Assembly: GCF_046297875.1 (NCBI RefSeq)
Contig: NZ_JBKBHD010000001.1
Coordinates: forward strand, 2,790,001-2,854,000
DNA: 64,000 nt
Source of the DNA: Parvibaculum sp046297875
GTDB lineage: Bacteria; Pseudomonadota; Alphaproteobacteria; Parvibaculales; Parvibaculaceae
Reading direction: 5' to 3'
The notes beneath the pieces are model-generated. The model was not told where the DNA came from. It ran no database searches and saw only the letters and a program-made list of their open reading frames with translations. Made by a program: the position numbers and the translations under genes. Below, piece by piece: positions 16,966 through 27,089 of the stretch (the stretch's first letter is position 1; each line of letters starts with the position of its first letter).

Positions 16966-18051
16966 TTACCGGGCGCCCTGGCGGCGCTCAATCTCGCGCC
17001 ATTCGCGGACCCGGGCCTGATGTTCGCTGAGGGTGCGGGAGAAGGCGTGGCCCCCGGTTCCATCGGCCACAAAATAATACTCGTCGGTCTCGGGCGGGTT
17101 GAGAACCGCCTCGATGGAGGCCCGGCCCGGATTGCAGATCGGCGTCGGGGGCAACCCGTCAATGTGATAGGTGTTGTAGGGCGTGACCCGGTCGAGCTCG
17201 CTGCGGCGGATCGGCCGGCCAAGCGCCCCTTTGCCGCCGACGAGCCCATAGATGATCGTCGGGTCCGATTGCAGCCGCATTGGCGCTTTCAGCCGGTTCA
17301 CGAAGACGGCTGCCACGCGCGGCCTTTCAGAGGCGACGCCCGTTTCCTTCTCGACGATTGAGGCAAGGATGATCGCCTCCTCGCGCGTCTTGAATGGCAG
17401 ATCGTCCGCCCGGCTGTCCCATAGCTCGTCCATCACGCGGGTTGCGGCAGCTTTCATGTCGGCGACGATCTGCGCCCGCGTCATGCCGCGGATAAAGCTG
17501 TAGGTCTCGGGCAGCAGGGAGCCCTCCGGCGGCGTCTCGGGCATATCGCCCACGAGCACAGGGTGCGCCTCGACAAGCTGCATCGCCTGCAGGCTGGTGA
17601 GGCCTTCAGGGATTGTTATCCGGTGGAGGATCGAGCGGCCTTCCCGCAGGATGCGCATGACCGACGCCATGCTTGCATGGGCAGGAATTTCATATTCTCC
17701 CGCCTTCAGCGAGCGCTCCGCGCGATTGAAACGAACGCCCGCGAGAAAGACATTCGCGTTGGAGATGACCCCTTCGCGTTCGAGCCGCGCCGCAATGGCG
17801 CGCACGCCCATGCCCTGTTCGAGCATGATGATTTCAGCCTCGTCATGCGGGCCTTCCGTCTCGAAGAGATATTTGCCGTAGAGAAAGGTGCCGCCCGCCG
17901 CAAGCACGGCGCCAAGCGGCAGAGCGATGAGCGCGATCAGAAGAAAACGGACAATGCGGCCACGGCGCTTGCCTGGCTTCACATCGGCGGTATCGCCGCC
18001 GCTTTCCGCACCATTGTCAGGCGCTTGCGGTTTGTTTTCCGCGCCCGTCAA
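16966..18051 (-). CDS. mltG: Endolytic transglycosylase MltG (YceG family)
   Basis: 361-residue inner-membrane protein that cleaves nascent peptidoglycan strands. A basic cytoplasmic tail (KPGKRRGRIVRF) precedes one transmembrane helix at about residues 36-57. A LysM-like region follows, then the catalytic domain with the glutamate in ASIVEKETG and the conserved IYGL and GLPPTPICNPG segments. TTG start at 18051 overlaps the fabF stop as TTGA, so it is translationally coupled to fabF. Separated from yicC by 92 bp. Confidence 0.9.
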   Translation of the reverse strand: MTGAENKPQAPDNGAESGGDTADVKPGKRRGRIVRFLLIALIALPLGAVLAAGGTFLYGKYLFETEGPHDEAEIIMLEQGMGVRAIAARLEREGVISNANVFLAGVRFNRAERSLKAGEYEIPAHASMASVMRILREGRSILHRITIPEGLTSLQAMQLVEAHPVLVGDMPETPPEGSLLPETYSFIRGMTRAQIVADMKAAATRVMDELWDSRADDLPFKTREEAIILASIVEKETGVASERPRVAAVFVNRLKAPMRLQSDPTIIYGLVGGKGALGRPIRRSELDRVTPYNTYHIDGLPPTPICNPGRASIEAVLNPPETDEYYFVADGTGGHAFSRTLSEHQARVREWREIERRQGAR

Positions 18052-19304
18052 CCATCGACCTTTTTCATGATGAGAGACGCATTCGTGCCGCCGAAGCCGA
18101 AGGAATTGCTGAGCGCGAAATTCACTTCCTTGTCGCGCGCCTTAAGCGGCACGAGATCGATGGGCGACTCAATCTCTGGATTATCCAGATTGAGCGTCGG
18201 CGGAATCTTGCTGTCGCGGATCGCGAGCATGCAAAAGATCGCCTCGACAGCGCCGGCGGCTCCGAGCAGATGACCGATCGAGGATTTTGTCGAAGACATC
18301 GAGACCTTTTCCGCGGCATTGCCGAGAAGCCGGGTCACCGCGCCAAGCTCGATCGTATCGGCCATCGTCGATGTGCCATGCGCATTCACATAATCGAGAT
18401 CGGAAGCAGAGATTCCTGCCCGCTTCAGTGCTGCCTGCATGGAGCGGAAACCGCCATTGCCATCTTCCGGCGGCGCGGTGATGTGGTAGGCGTCGCCCGA
18501 GAGGCCATAGCCGGCGATTTCGGCGTAGATTTTCGCGCCGCGCGCCTTGGCGTGTTCATATTCCTCGAGGACGACGATGCCCGCACCTTCGCCCATGACG
18601 AATCCATCGCGGTCCTTGTCATAGGGGCGGGACGCCTTTTCCGGCGTGTCGTTCCAGTTGGTCGAGAGCGCGCGGCACGCAGCGAAGCCCGCAATGCCGA
18701 TACGGCAGATCGCCGACTCGGCACCGCCCGCCACCATGACATCCGCATCGTCGAGCGCGATCAGACGCGCCGCGTCTCCAATGGCGTGGGCGCCGGTCGA
18801 ACAGGCGGTGACAACCGAATGGTTAGGGCCTTTAAGCCCATGTTCGATCGACACATAACCCGAAGCGAGATTGATGAGACGGCCGGTGATAAAGAAGGGG
18901 CTGACGCGGCGCGGGCCCTTTTCATGGAGAATGAGCGCGGTTTCGGCAATGCCCTCAAGGCCGCCGATGCCCGAGCCGATCATCGTGCCGGTGCGGCACT
19001 GTTCCTCTTCGGTCGTGGGGTGCCAGCCTGCATCGTCAAGCGCCTGTTTGGCTGCGGCGACGGCGAAGACGATGAAATCGTCTACGCGCTTCGATTCCTT
19101 GGGGTCCATCCAGTCGTCGGGATTGAATGCCCCTTCGCCTTCACGTGGAACCGGCATGGCAATCTTGCAGGGAAGATCGGAAACATCGAATTTCTCGATT
19201 TTCCGCGCACCGGATTCGCCGTTCAGAACCCGCTTCCAAGTGGTTTCGACGCCGCATCCGAGCGGCGACACCATACCCAAACCCGTGACGACGACGCGTC
19301 TCAT
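18048..19304 (-). CDS. fabF: 3-oxoacyl-[acyl-carrier-protein] synthase II
   Basis: Condensing enzyme of fatty-acid elongation, 418 residues. Catalytic cysteine C168 lies in VVTACSTGAHAIG, the first histidine in NAHGTSTMADTIE and the second in SIGHLLGAAGAVE. The ATG at 19304 starts MRRVVVTGLGMVSP directly; a GTG four codons upstream (19316) is also possible and has GAGGTGGGA before it. Follows acpP by about 110 bp and is coupled to mltG. Confidence 0.96.
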   Translation of the reverse strand: MRRVVVTGLGMVSPLGCGVETTWKRVLNGESGARKIEKFDVSDLPCKIAMPVPREGEGAFNPDDWMDPKESKRVDDFIVFAVAAAKQALDDAGWHPTTEEEQCRTGTMIGSGIGGLEGIAETALILHEKGPRRVSPFFITGRLINLASGYVSIEHGLKGPNHSVVTACSTGAHAIGDAARLIALDDADVMVAGGAESAICRIGIAGFAACRALSTNWNDTPEKASRPYDKDRDGFVMGEGAGIVVLEEYEHAKARGAKIYAEIAGYGLSGDAYHITAPPEDGNGGFRSMQAALKRAGISASDLDYVNAHGTSTMADTIELGAVTRLLGNAAEKVSMSSTKSSIGHLLGAAGAVEAIFCMLAIRDSKIPPTLNLDNPEIESPIDLVPLKARDKEVNFALSNSFGFGGTNASLIMKKVDG

Positions 19305-19414
19305 GCCGATGCTCACTCCCACCTCAAACCGGAGACCGGGCGGTATCCGGAAAGTCATCCAGAGACAGAAGGCCGGAGAGATTCATCCCTCCGGCCTCGC
19401 TGCAGGTCAGTCGA

Positions 19415-19654
19415 TCAGGACTTGGCGTTCGCTTTGACGAACTCGATCGCGTCCTTCACCGTGAGAATCTTCTCGGCCGCATCGTCCGGAATTTCCACGC
19501 CGAATTCTTCTTCGAACGCCATGACCAGTTCGACGTTGTCGAGGCTGTCTGCGCCCAGGTCATCGATGAAGCTGGCGTTCTCGGTGACCTTGTCCGCGTC
19601 GACGCCCAGATGTTCGACGACGATCTTTTTCAAGCGTTCAGCGATATCACTCAT
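19415..19654 (-). CDS. acpP: Acyl carrier protein
   Basis: 79-residue acidic protein that carries growing acyl chains. The phosphopantetheine attachment serine is S37 in GADSLDNVELVMAFEEEFG. Flanked by fabG upstream and fabF downstream, the standard order. A 257-bp gap upstream suggests its own promoter, as is usual for this highly expressed gene. Confidence 0.97.
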   Translation of the reverse strand: MSDIAERLKKIVVEHLGVDADKVTENASFIDDLGADSLDNVELVMAFEEEFGVEIPDDAAEKILTVKDAIEFVKANAKS

Positions 19655-19860
19655 TTTAAGTCCTCAGATCTTTGTTGGACCGGCCTCGCACATCCCGCTG
19701 CTCGCATTCAAGGCATCGAGGAATGGATGTGATCGAATTCGGTGGAAAGAATGCCCCTCTTCTGGCCCATTTCAAGGCAGGACCGCAAGCCAAATCGAGG
19801 GCTTAGGTAACACACTTTTCGGCCCTGTGCCAGCAAAGGGAATAGGGTGTTTTTCACCTC

Positions 19861-19889
19861 TATATTCCTGAAATTGCTGACATTTCCAA
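19861..19889 (-). promoter_or_regulatory. Possible promoter upstream of acpP
   Basis: Reading the minus strand, TTGGAA (19889-19884) and AATATA (19866-19861) are separated by 17 bp in the fabG-acpP gap. The match to TTGACA/TATAAT is partial, and the transcript would carry a leader of about 200 nt. Offered as a candidate only. Confidence 0.25.
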
Positions 19890-19911
19890 TACCGGAAAAG
19901 GGCACCATGGC

Positions 19912-20649
19912 TCAGATCATGGCCATGCCGCCATTCACGTGCAAAGTCTGGCCCGTGACATAGGCCGCCTCTTCGCTGGCCAGATAGACCGCCGCCGCCG
20001 CGATCTCGGCGGCTTCGCCAAGCCGTCCGGCGGGAATCGTCGCCATGATGCGGCCCTGCTGATCCTCGTTGAGCGCATCCGTCATGGCAGAGCGAATGAA
20101 GCCCGGCGCAATGCAGTTGGCCGTAATGTTGCGGCTTGCCACTTCCTGGGCGAGCGACTTCGTCATGCCGATCATGCCGGCCTTTGAGGCTGCATAATTG
20201 CCCTGCCCCGGATTGCCCATCACGCCGACGACGGAAGTAATGCCGATGATGCGGCCCCAGCGGCGCTTCATCATGCCGCGCAGAACACCGCGGGAGAGGC
20301 GGAATGCGGCAGTAAGGTTGACGCGGATGACCTCGTCCCACTCCTCGTCCTTCATGCGCATGAAGAGATTGTCGCGGGTGAGGCCGGCATTGTTGATGAG
20401 GATATCGAGGCTGCCCATCGCATCCTCGGCCTGCTTCGGCAGGGCGTCGACGGCGGCGGCGTCCGACAGGTTGCAGGGCAGGACATGGGTACGCTGCCCG
20501 AGTTCCGCCGCCAGCGCTTCTAGCGCCTCCTTGCGGGTACCGGAAAGCGCAACGGTTGCGCCCTGACCATGCAGCGCACGGGCAATATCAGAGCCGATGC
20601 CGCCCGATGCGCCCGTTACCAGCACGCATTTACCTGTGAGATCGAACAT
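19912..20649 (-). CDS. fabG: 3-oxoacyl-[acyl-carrier-protein] reductase
   Basis: NADPH-dependent ketoreductase of fatty-acid elongation, 245 residues, short-chain dehydrogenase fold. TGASGGIGS (12-20) binds the cofactor, NNAG lies at 86-89, and the catalytic pair is Y152 and K156 in NYAASKAGM with a serine at about 139. The ATG follows AAGGAG. It lies 15 bp after fabD. Confidence 0.95.
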   Translation of the reverse strand: MFDLTGKCVLVTGASGGIGSDIARALHGQGATVALSGTRKEALEALAAELGQRTHVLPCNLSDAAAVDALPKQAEDAMGSLDILINNAGLTRDNLFMRMKDEEWDEVIRVNLTAAFRLSRGVLRGMMKRRWGRIIGITSVVGVMGNPGQGNYAASKAGMIGMTKSLAQEVASRNITANCIAPGFIRSAMTDALNEDQQGRIMATIPAGRLGEAAEIAAAAVYLASEEAAYVTGQTLHVNGGMAMI

Positions 20650-20664
20650 TGCGGCTCCTTCGTG

Positions 20665-21606
20665 TCAGACGGTCTTGAGAAAGGCTTCAAGATCGGAGGG
20701 GGTGCCCACCGCATGAAGTTCAGGTTCCTTGGCTATGCGCTTCACCATGCCGGAGAGCGCCTTGCCGGCCCCGATTTCAGCGAAGACGGTGATGCCTTCG
20801 GCTTCCATGTAAAGAACGCTTTCGCGCCAGCGGACCATGCCCGTCACCTGCTTGACCAGCAGGTCGCGGATGGTTGCCGGATCGGCGACGCGCGAGGCGG
20901 TGACATTCGCGACCAGCGGCAAAGACGGCGCCTTGAGATCGACGGCGGCGAGCGCTTCGGCCATTTCGTCGGCCGCAGGCTGCATCAGCTCGCAATGGAA
21001 AGGCGCGCTGACGGGCAGAAGCATGCTGCGCTTCGCGCCCTTGGTCTTGGCAATCTCGATGGCGCGCTCGACGGCGGCTTTCTTGCCGGAGACGACGACC
21101 TGGCCGCCGCCATTGTCGTTTGCGGCAGCACAAACCTCGCCCTGTGCCGCTTCGGCGGCGACTTCCGCCGCCTGCTCGAAGTCGAGACCGAGAAGGGCTG
21201 CCATCGCGCCCTCGCCCACGGGCACGGCGCGCTGCATGGCCTGGCCGCGGCGCTTCAGGAGGCGGGCCGTATCGGCAATAGTGAAGGTGCCGGCGGCGGC
21301 AAGAGCGGAATATTCGCCAAGCGAGTGGCCGGCGACAAAGGCCGCCTTGCCGGCGAGGCGGAAACCGCCTTCCCTTTCGAGGGTGCGGACGACCGCAAGG
21401 CTCACCGCCATGATCGCCGGCTGGGCGTTCTCGGTGAGGGTCAGGTCTTCCTGCGGGCCTTCCCACATCAGTTTCGACAGGTTCTGGCCGAGCGCCTCAT
21501 TGACCTCGTCGAAGACCTCGCGAGCGGAGCCGAAGGCCTCCGCCAGTTCGCGGCCCATGCCGACCGATTGCGACCCCTGTCCGGGAAAAATGAAGGCCCG
21601 CGTCAT
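20665..21606 (-). CDS. fabD: Malonyl-CoA:ACP transacylase
   Basis: Loads malonyl groups onto acyl carrier protein. 313 residues; FPGQGSQSVGMG near the N-terminus, nucleophile S95 in GHSLGEYSALAAAG and the catalytic histidine in SAPFHCELM (about 205). I start at the ATG at 21606, which gives the family's MTRAFIFPGQG beginning; a longer frame adds 27 unrelated residues. First gene of the fabD-fabG-acpP-fabF-mltG-yicC-gmk run. Confidence 0.95.
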   Translation of the reverse strand: MTRAFIFPGQGSQSVGMGRELAEAFGSAREVFDEVNEALGQNLSKLMWEGPQEDLTLTENAQPAIMAVSLAVVRTLEREGGFRLAGKAAFVAGHSLGEYSALAAAGTFTIADTARLLKRRGQAMQRAVPVGEGAMAALLGLDFEQAAEVAAEAAQGEVCAAANDNGGGQVVVSGKKAAVERAIEIAKTKGAKRSMLLPVSAPFHCELMQPAADEMAEALAAVDLKAPSLPLVANVTASRVADPATIRDLLVKQVTGMVRWRESVLYMEAEGITVFAEIGAGKALSGMVKRIAKEPELHAVGTPSDLEAFLKTV

Positions 21607-21951
21607 CCCCGCTCCCTGCTGGTCCCGAAGGCCTGCGATTTTCGAGGCTTTCCGGGCTTTTTTGTGGCCGGGCCGACGCCCGTTCATTGGGCCAAAGTGA
21701 TACCCCGCGACCCGATTGAGTCAAGCCGACGCAGCCGCCTTAAATACCTTGCCATGCCCCGGATATTCCGTATATTGCCGCCCTTCCGAAGGCCTTGGTT
21801 GGAGGCTGAACGGGACACCATGCCTTTCGCGGCATGGCAGGACGAAAGTCCGGGTTCCGGTGTCTCCGCTTCTTTGGTGGTCCTTTCGAGCCTTTTTGAG
21901 GGCTCAAAGGGGGCTTTGCGCCGGGGCCGGATACAAAAAGGAAAGGCTCAC
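21607..21951. other. Divergent intergenic region between fabD and rpsF
   Basis: About 345 bp with no convincing gene. It must hold promoters for fabD (minus) and the rpsF operon (plus), though no clear -35/-10 pair stood out. Two hairpins lie in the part transcribed toward rpsF: a GGAC-GAAA-GTCC tetraloop stem at 21840-21851 and a larger one at 21882-21910. Either could belong to a leader that regulates ribosomal protein synthesis. Confidence 0.5.
21882..21910 (+). promoter_or_regulatory. Hairpin in the rpsF leader
   Basis: CCTTT-c-GAGCC pairs with GGCTC-AAAGG (one bulged C) around a short T-rich loop, 41 bp before the S6 start. There is no T-run after the stem. Known rpsF leaders bind the S6:S18 pair to repress the operon; I could not match the conserved motif here, so autoregulation is only suggested. 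Confidence 0.35.
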
Positions 21952-22410
21952 ATGGCTCTCTACGAGCATGTCTTTATTGCGCGGCAGGACGTGTCGCAGC
22001 AGCAGGTCGAGGCGCTCACCGAGCAGTTTTCGACCGTCATCAAGGAAAATGGCGGCCAGATTGGCAAGTCCGAATATTGGGGTCTTCGCAACCTTGCCTT
22101 CAAGGTGAAGAAGAACCGCAAGGGCCACTATCAGCTTCTGAACATCGATGCGCCCCATGCCGCCGTGGCGGAAATGGAACGCCAGATGGGCATCAGCGAC
22201 GACATTCTCCGCTTCATCACGGTTCGCGTCGAAGAACACGAAACCGAGCCGTCGGCGATGCTGCAGAACCGCGGCGATCGCGGCGAGCGCCGCGGCGGCG
22301 ACCGCTTCGGCGACCGCGGAGACCGCGGAGACCGTGGCGACCGTGGCAGCCGTTTTGGCGACCGCCCGCGCCGTGACCGCGACGAGAACACCGATGGAGG
22401 CGACGAATAA
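21952..22410 (+). CDS. rpsF: 30S ribosomal protein S6
   Basis: 152 residues. The S6 fold is clear up to about residue 95 (MALYEHVFIARQDVS, YWGLRNLAFKVKKNRKGHY, ISDDILRFITVRVEEHE). A 50-residue tail follows, rich in R, G and D and built of repeated GDRGDR units, longer and more repetitive than enterobacterial S6, whose tail is glutamate-rich. ATG chosen at the family N-terminus; the open frame extends far upstream without meaning. The stop overlaps the rpsR start by one base. Confidence 0.96.
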   Translation: MALYEHVFIARQDVSQQQVEALTEQFSTVIKENGGQIGKSEYWGLRNLAFKVKKNRKGHYQLLNIDAPHAAVAEMERQMGISDDILRFITVRVEEHETEPSAMLQNRGDRGERRGGDRFGDRGDRGDRGDRGSRFGDRPRRDRDENTDGGDE

Positions 22411-22655
22411 TGAGCAGCTCAGCACAGCCCGCGCGCCGGCCCTTCTTCCGCCGCCGCAAGACCTGCCCGTTCTCCGGCGCCAACGCCCCGAAGATCGACT
22501 ACAAGGATGTGAAGCTCCTGCAGCGCTACATTTCCGAGCGCGGCAAGATCGTTCCGTCCCGTATCACGGCCGTTTCGGCCAAGAAGCAGCGTGAACTCGC
22601 CCGTGCCATCAAGCGCGCGCGGTTCCTTGCGCTCCTTCCTTATGTCATCAGCTAA
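22410..22655 (+). CDS. rpsR: 30S ribosomal protein S18
   Basis: 81-residue S18 with RRPFFRRRKTCPFSG, IDYKDVKLLQRYISERGKIVPSRIT and KKQRELARAIKRARFLALLPY. It binds S6 on the small-subunit platform. The TAATG overlap with rpsF keeps the two partners in fixed ratio. rplI follows after 22 bp. Confidence 0.97.
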   Translation: MSSSAQPARRPFFRRRKTCPFSGANAPKIDYKDVKLLQRYISERGKIVPSRITAVSAKKQRELARAIKRARFLALLPYVIS

Positions 22656-22677
22656 GGCCCGGAAAGGAGACTGAACG

Positions 22678-23274
22678 ATGCAAGTCGTACTTCTGGAACG
22701 GGTGGAAAAACTCGGCCAAATGGGCGATGTCGTCAAAGTGAAAGACGGCTTCGCGCGCAACTTCCTGCTGCCGCAGAAGAAGGCGCTCCGGGCCACCAAG
22801 TCGAACATCGAGCGCTTCGAAAGCCAGCGTTCGCAGCTCGAGGCGCGCAACCTCGAACTCAAGAAGGAAGCCGAGCAGGTTCACGCCAAGGTGAACGGCC
22901 AGTCCTTCGTGGTGCTGCGTCAGGCGGGCGAGACCGGCATCCTTTACGGATCGGTCAGCACGCGCGATATCGCGAATGCCATGACCGATGGCGGCTTCAC
23001 GGCTGCACGTAACCAGGTGGTGCTCGACAAGCCGATCAAGACGATCGGCCTGCATGAAATCCGCGTGGTGCTGCACCCGGAAGTGTCTGCCATGATCTCG
23101 ATCAATGTGGCACGCACGGCCGAAGAGGCAGAGCGGCAGGCGGCGGGTGAAGATCTCACCCAGCGCCGCGACGAAGAAGAGGAAGCCCATGAGGCTGCCG
23201 AATTCTTCGAGTCCGAAGAGCTTGCCCCGCATGACGAGGAAGAAGCTCCCGCCGAAGAAGAGGCAAAGGACTGA
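22678..23274 (+). CDS. rplI: 50S ribosomal protein L9
   Basis: 198 residues. The N-terminal rRNA-binding domain has the signature GDVVKVKDGFARNFLLPQKKA; a connecting helix and the C-terminal domain follow. After about residue 150 there is a tail of nearly 50 residues dominated by glutamate, aspartate and alanine, an extension common in alphaproteobacterial L9. Preceded by GGAGA. Last gene of the operon, ended by a strong terminator. Confidence 0.96.
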   Translation: MQVVLLERVEKLGQMGDVVKVKDGFARNFLLPQKKALRATKSNIERFESQRSQLEARNLELKKEAEQVHAKVNGQSFVVLRQAGETGILYGSVSTRDIANAMTDGGFTAARNQVVLDKPIKTIGLHEIRVVLHPEVSAMISINVARTAEEAERQAAGEDLTQRRDEEEEAHEAAEFFESEELAPHDEEEAPAEEEAKD

Positions 23275-23298
23275 TCCGCTTCGGGTCATAAAAAATTC

Positions 23299-23325
23299 AA
23301 AGGGCGCCCACTGGGCGCCCTTTTT
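23299..23325 (+). terminator. Rho-independent terminator of the rpsF-rpsR-rplI operon
   Basis: AAAGGGCGCCC and GGGCGCCCTTT form an 11-bp perfect GC-rich stem with a 3-nt loop, followed by T residues, 25 bp after the rplI stop. Confidence 0.9.
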
Positions 23326-23490
23326 GCTGGAACCCACCCAAAGCGATTCGCGTTCCCCTTGCAACGGGCGGTCTAATCTCCTTAGATGAATTCCAGAAAG
23401 CCTGTTCGTGCGGCCTCCCCCCACCGCGAAAACGGCAGCGTTGGTCCGCGCGAGAATCTGACATTCACCCTCGATACGGAGGTGGTTGCG

Positions 23491-24738
23491 ATGATTTTCA
23501 ATGCGCTTCTTGCAAAGATCATCAAGCGTGGTTCGCTGACGGTGGTTGCGCCGAACGGGCAGTCATGCCAATTCGGCGACGGCTCAGGCCACCCCGTCAC
23601 CATTCGTCTTCATGACGGAACAGCGGCTTACGAGATCGGCCTCAATCCTTACCTCAAGCTTGGCGAAGCCTATATGGATGGCAGGCTGACGGTCGACCCG
23701 CCGGCGACGATCTATGAATTTCTCGACTTGCTGACATCGAATCTGGGCACCAGATTCGCCGGGCCCTTCTTCGAGGCCTATGGCGCGCTCAGGCGGATGA
23801 AGCGGCGGTTCGACCAGCACAATCCGGTCGGCAAGGCACAGAAGAACGTTGCCCACCATTATGACCTCGATGGCGGCATCTACGACCTCTTCCTCGACAG
23901 GGACAAACAATATTCCTGTGCCTATTTCCAGCATCCGGACATGACGCTGGAGGAAGCCCAGCTCGCCAAGAAACGCCACATCGCGGCAAAGCTGAGGATC
24001 GAACCCGGCATGAGGGTGCTCGACATCGGCTGCGGCTGGGGCGGCATGGCACTGACGCTGGCGGAGGAAACGGGCGCAGAAGTCGTCGGCGTCACGCTGT
24101 CTCAGGAACAGCTCAAGGTGGCGCAGCGGCGCGCGCAAGAACGCGGGCTTTCAGACCAGGTCGAATTCCGCCTGCAGGACTACCGGACGGTGAAGGAAAG
24201 TTTCGACCGCATCGTCTCGGTCGGCATGTTCGAACATGTTGGCGTCGGCCATTTCGCGGAATATTTCCGCGGCGTGGACCATCTGCTCACACATGACGGC
24301 GTGGCGCTGATCCACACGATCGGGCGGCTGGACGGGCCAGGTGCAACCAATCCCTGGATCGCGAAATACATCTTCCCCGGCGGCTACATCCCGGCGCTCA
24401 GCGAAATGTCGGCATCGGTGGAGCGCTCTGGCCTATTCATGACCGATGTCGAAGTTCTTCGGCTCCATTATGCCGAAACGCTGCGCGAATGGCGCCGCCG
24501 CTTCATGGAACGGCGGGACACGGCGGCGCGCATCTATGACGAAAGGTTCTGCCGAATGTGGGAGTTCTATCTCGCCGGCTCGGAAACCTCGTTCCGCAAC
24601 GAGGGCATGGTGATCTTCCAGATGCAGATCGCCAAGAAGATCGATGCCCTGCCGATGACCCGGGACTACATGCTGGACGGTGAGCGCCGGCTCAACGAGC
24701 AGGCGGCGCCGCAGCAAAGGCTCCTGGCGGGAGACTGA
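23491..24738 (+). CDS. cfa: Cyclopropane-fatty-acyl-phospholipid synthase family protein
   Basis: SAM-dependent enzyme that adds a methylene bridge to unsaturated phospholipid acyl chains. SAM-binding motif VLDIGCGWGGMALTLAEE, with AHHYDLDGGIYDLFLD and YSCAYFQHPDMTLEEAQ before it and the FPGGYIPALSEM segment after, are typical. I place the start at ATG 23491, preceded at 7 bp by GGAGGT (415 residues); an earlier ATG at 23386 would add 35 low-complexity residues. Monocistronic, between the rplI terminator and a convergent doxX. Confidence 0.92.
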   Translation: MIFNALLAKIIKRGSLTVVAPNGQSCQFGDGSGHPVTIRLHDGTAAYEIGLNPYLKLGEAYMDGRLTVDPPATIYEFLDLLTSNLGTRFAGPFFEAYGALRRMKRRFDQHNPVGKAQKNVAHHYDLDGGIYDLFLDRDKQYSCAYFQHPDMTLEEAQLAKKRHIAAKLRIEPGMRVLDIGCGWGGMALTLAEETGAEVVGVTLSQEQLKVAQRRAQERGLSDQVEFRLQDYRTVKESFDRIVSVGMFEHVGVGHFAEYFRGVDHLLTHDGVALIHTIGRLDGPGATNPWIAKYIFPGGYIPALSEMSASVERSGLFMTDVEVLRLHYAETLREWRRRFMERRDTAARIYDERFCRMWEFYLAGSETSFRNEGMVIFQMQIAKKIDALPMTRDYMLDGERRLNEQAAPQQRLLAGD

Positions 24739-24756
24739 GCCGCGGCGCGCGATGCG

Positions 24757-25140
24757 TCAGGCCTTGCCGCGCTTGGCGTCGAGGCTGTAGGCGCCTGCGC
24801 CGAAGGCGTAGACATAGAGGAAGCCGCCCGCCAGCGCCAAGTTCTTCAGGAAGGACGGGTCCGACAGGCTCGGATGGAAGATTACCGCGGTCGCCACGCA
24901 GAAGGCGGCAAAGGCAAGCGCAACAAGCCGTGCCTGAAAGCCGATCAGCAGCAGGATGCCGCCGCCGAGCTCAAGCAGCACGGTCAGCACATAGACGATC
25001 TGCGGCAGCGGCAGACCCTTCGACTCGATGAAGCCGATGGTGCCTTCCGCGCCCATCGCCTTGTTGAAACCTGCAAGGATGAAAAGGGCCGCAAGCAGGA
25101 CGCGGCCGACCAGCGTGACGATATCGGATGACAGGTTCAT
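24757..25140 (-). CDS. DoxX-family membrane protein
   Basis: 127 residues with four predicted membrane helices: VGRVLLAALFILAGFNKAMG, IVYVLTVLLELGGGILLLIG, LVALAFAAFCVATAVIF and LKNLALAGGFLYVYAFGAG. The LFILAGFNKAMG opening and LELGGGILLLIG are DoxX signatures. Members are small inner-membrane proteins linked to redox or quinone metabolism; no function can be assigned here. Faces cfa tail to tail and diverges from dnaB. Confidence 0.85.
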   Translation of the reverse strand: MNLSSDIVTLVGRVLLAALFILAGFNKAMGAEGTIGFIESKGLPLPQIVYVLTVLLELGGGILLLIGFQARLVALAFAAFCVATAVIFHPSLSDPSFLKNLALAGGFLYVYAFGAGAYSLDAKRGKA

Positions 25141-25386
25141 ATGGGTTCCTCCCCCCGGGTGATTCCGGCTATTCGAGCATATGACGGGGGGAGCGGGGAT
25201 AAAATGGCGGCAAAGGTTTTAAGGCGGCGCGACCGGATAGACGTCCCCTCCCCCACACAGAGCGAATCCCGCTAAATTCGTATTCATCCACAGGCTCCCC
25301 CGCGGAAAAACCAACCCGATTCAATGGCTTGCCGGATTTATGCCGATTTATGCACAGGGCCTGAACAAGAAATCTGTGGGTGAGCA

Positions 25387-26931
<1,545 letters not shown>

Positions 26932-27089
26932 AGACCTGGTTCACTCGAGGCGGCAATCCACGAACAATACCAACCGTTTGCCCAGTAGCTGCGTCGCGCG
27001 CGATCAGCCTCTGCCCGGATAAAACTTCCATGCGAGAAATAACGGCTTTGGTGCGGCATTCCAGAATGCCGAAAAACCGCTGACGATCG

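Noticed and set aside
21840..21856. String resembling the conserved GAAAGTCCGGG element of RNase P RNA upstream of rpsF
   Set aside because: The rest of RNase P RNA (several hundred nucleotides with its other conserved regions) cannot fit before the S6 gene at 21952 and is not visible.
20569..21951. Very long open frame running into rpsF from upstream
   Set aside because: It is antisense to fabD and fabG, has no recognisable residues, and S6 begins at its own ATG with the family N-terminus.
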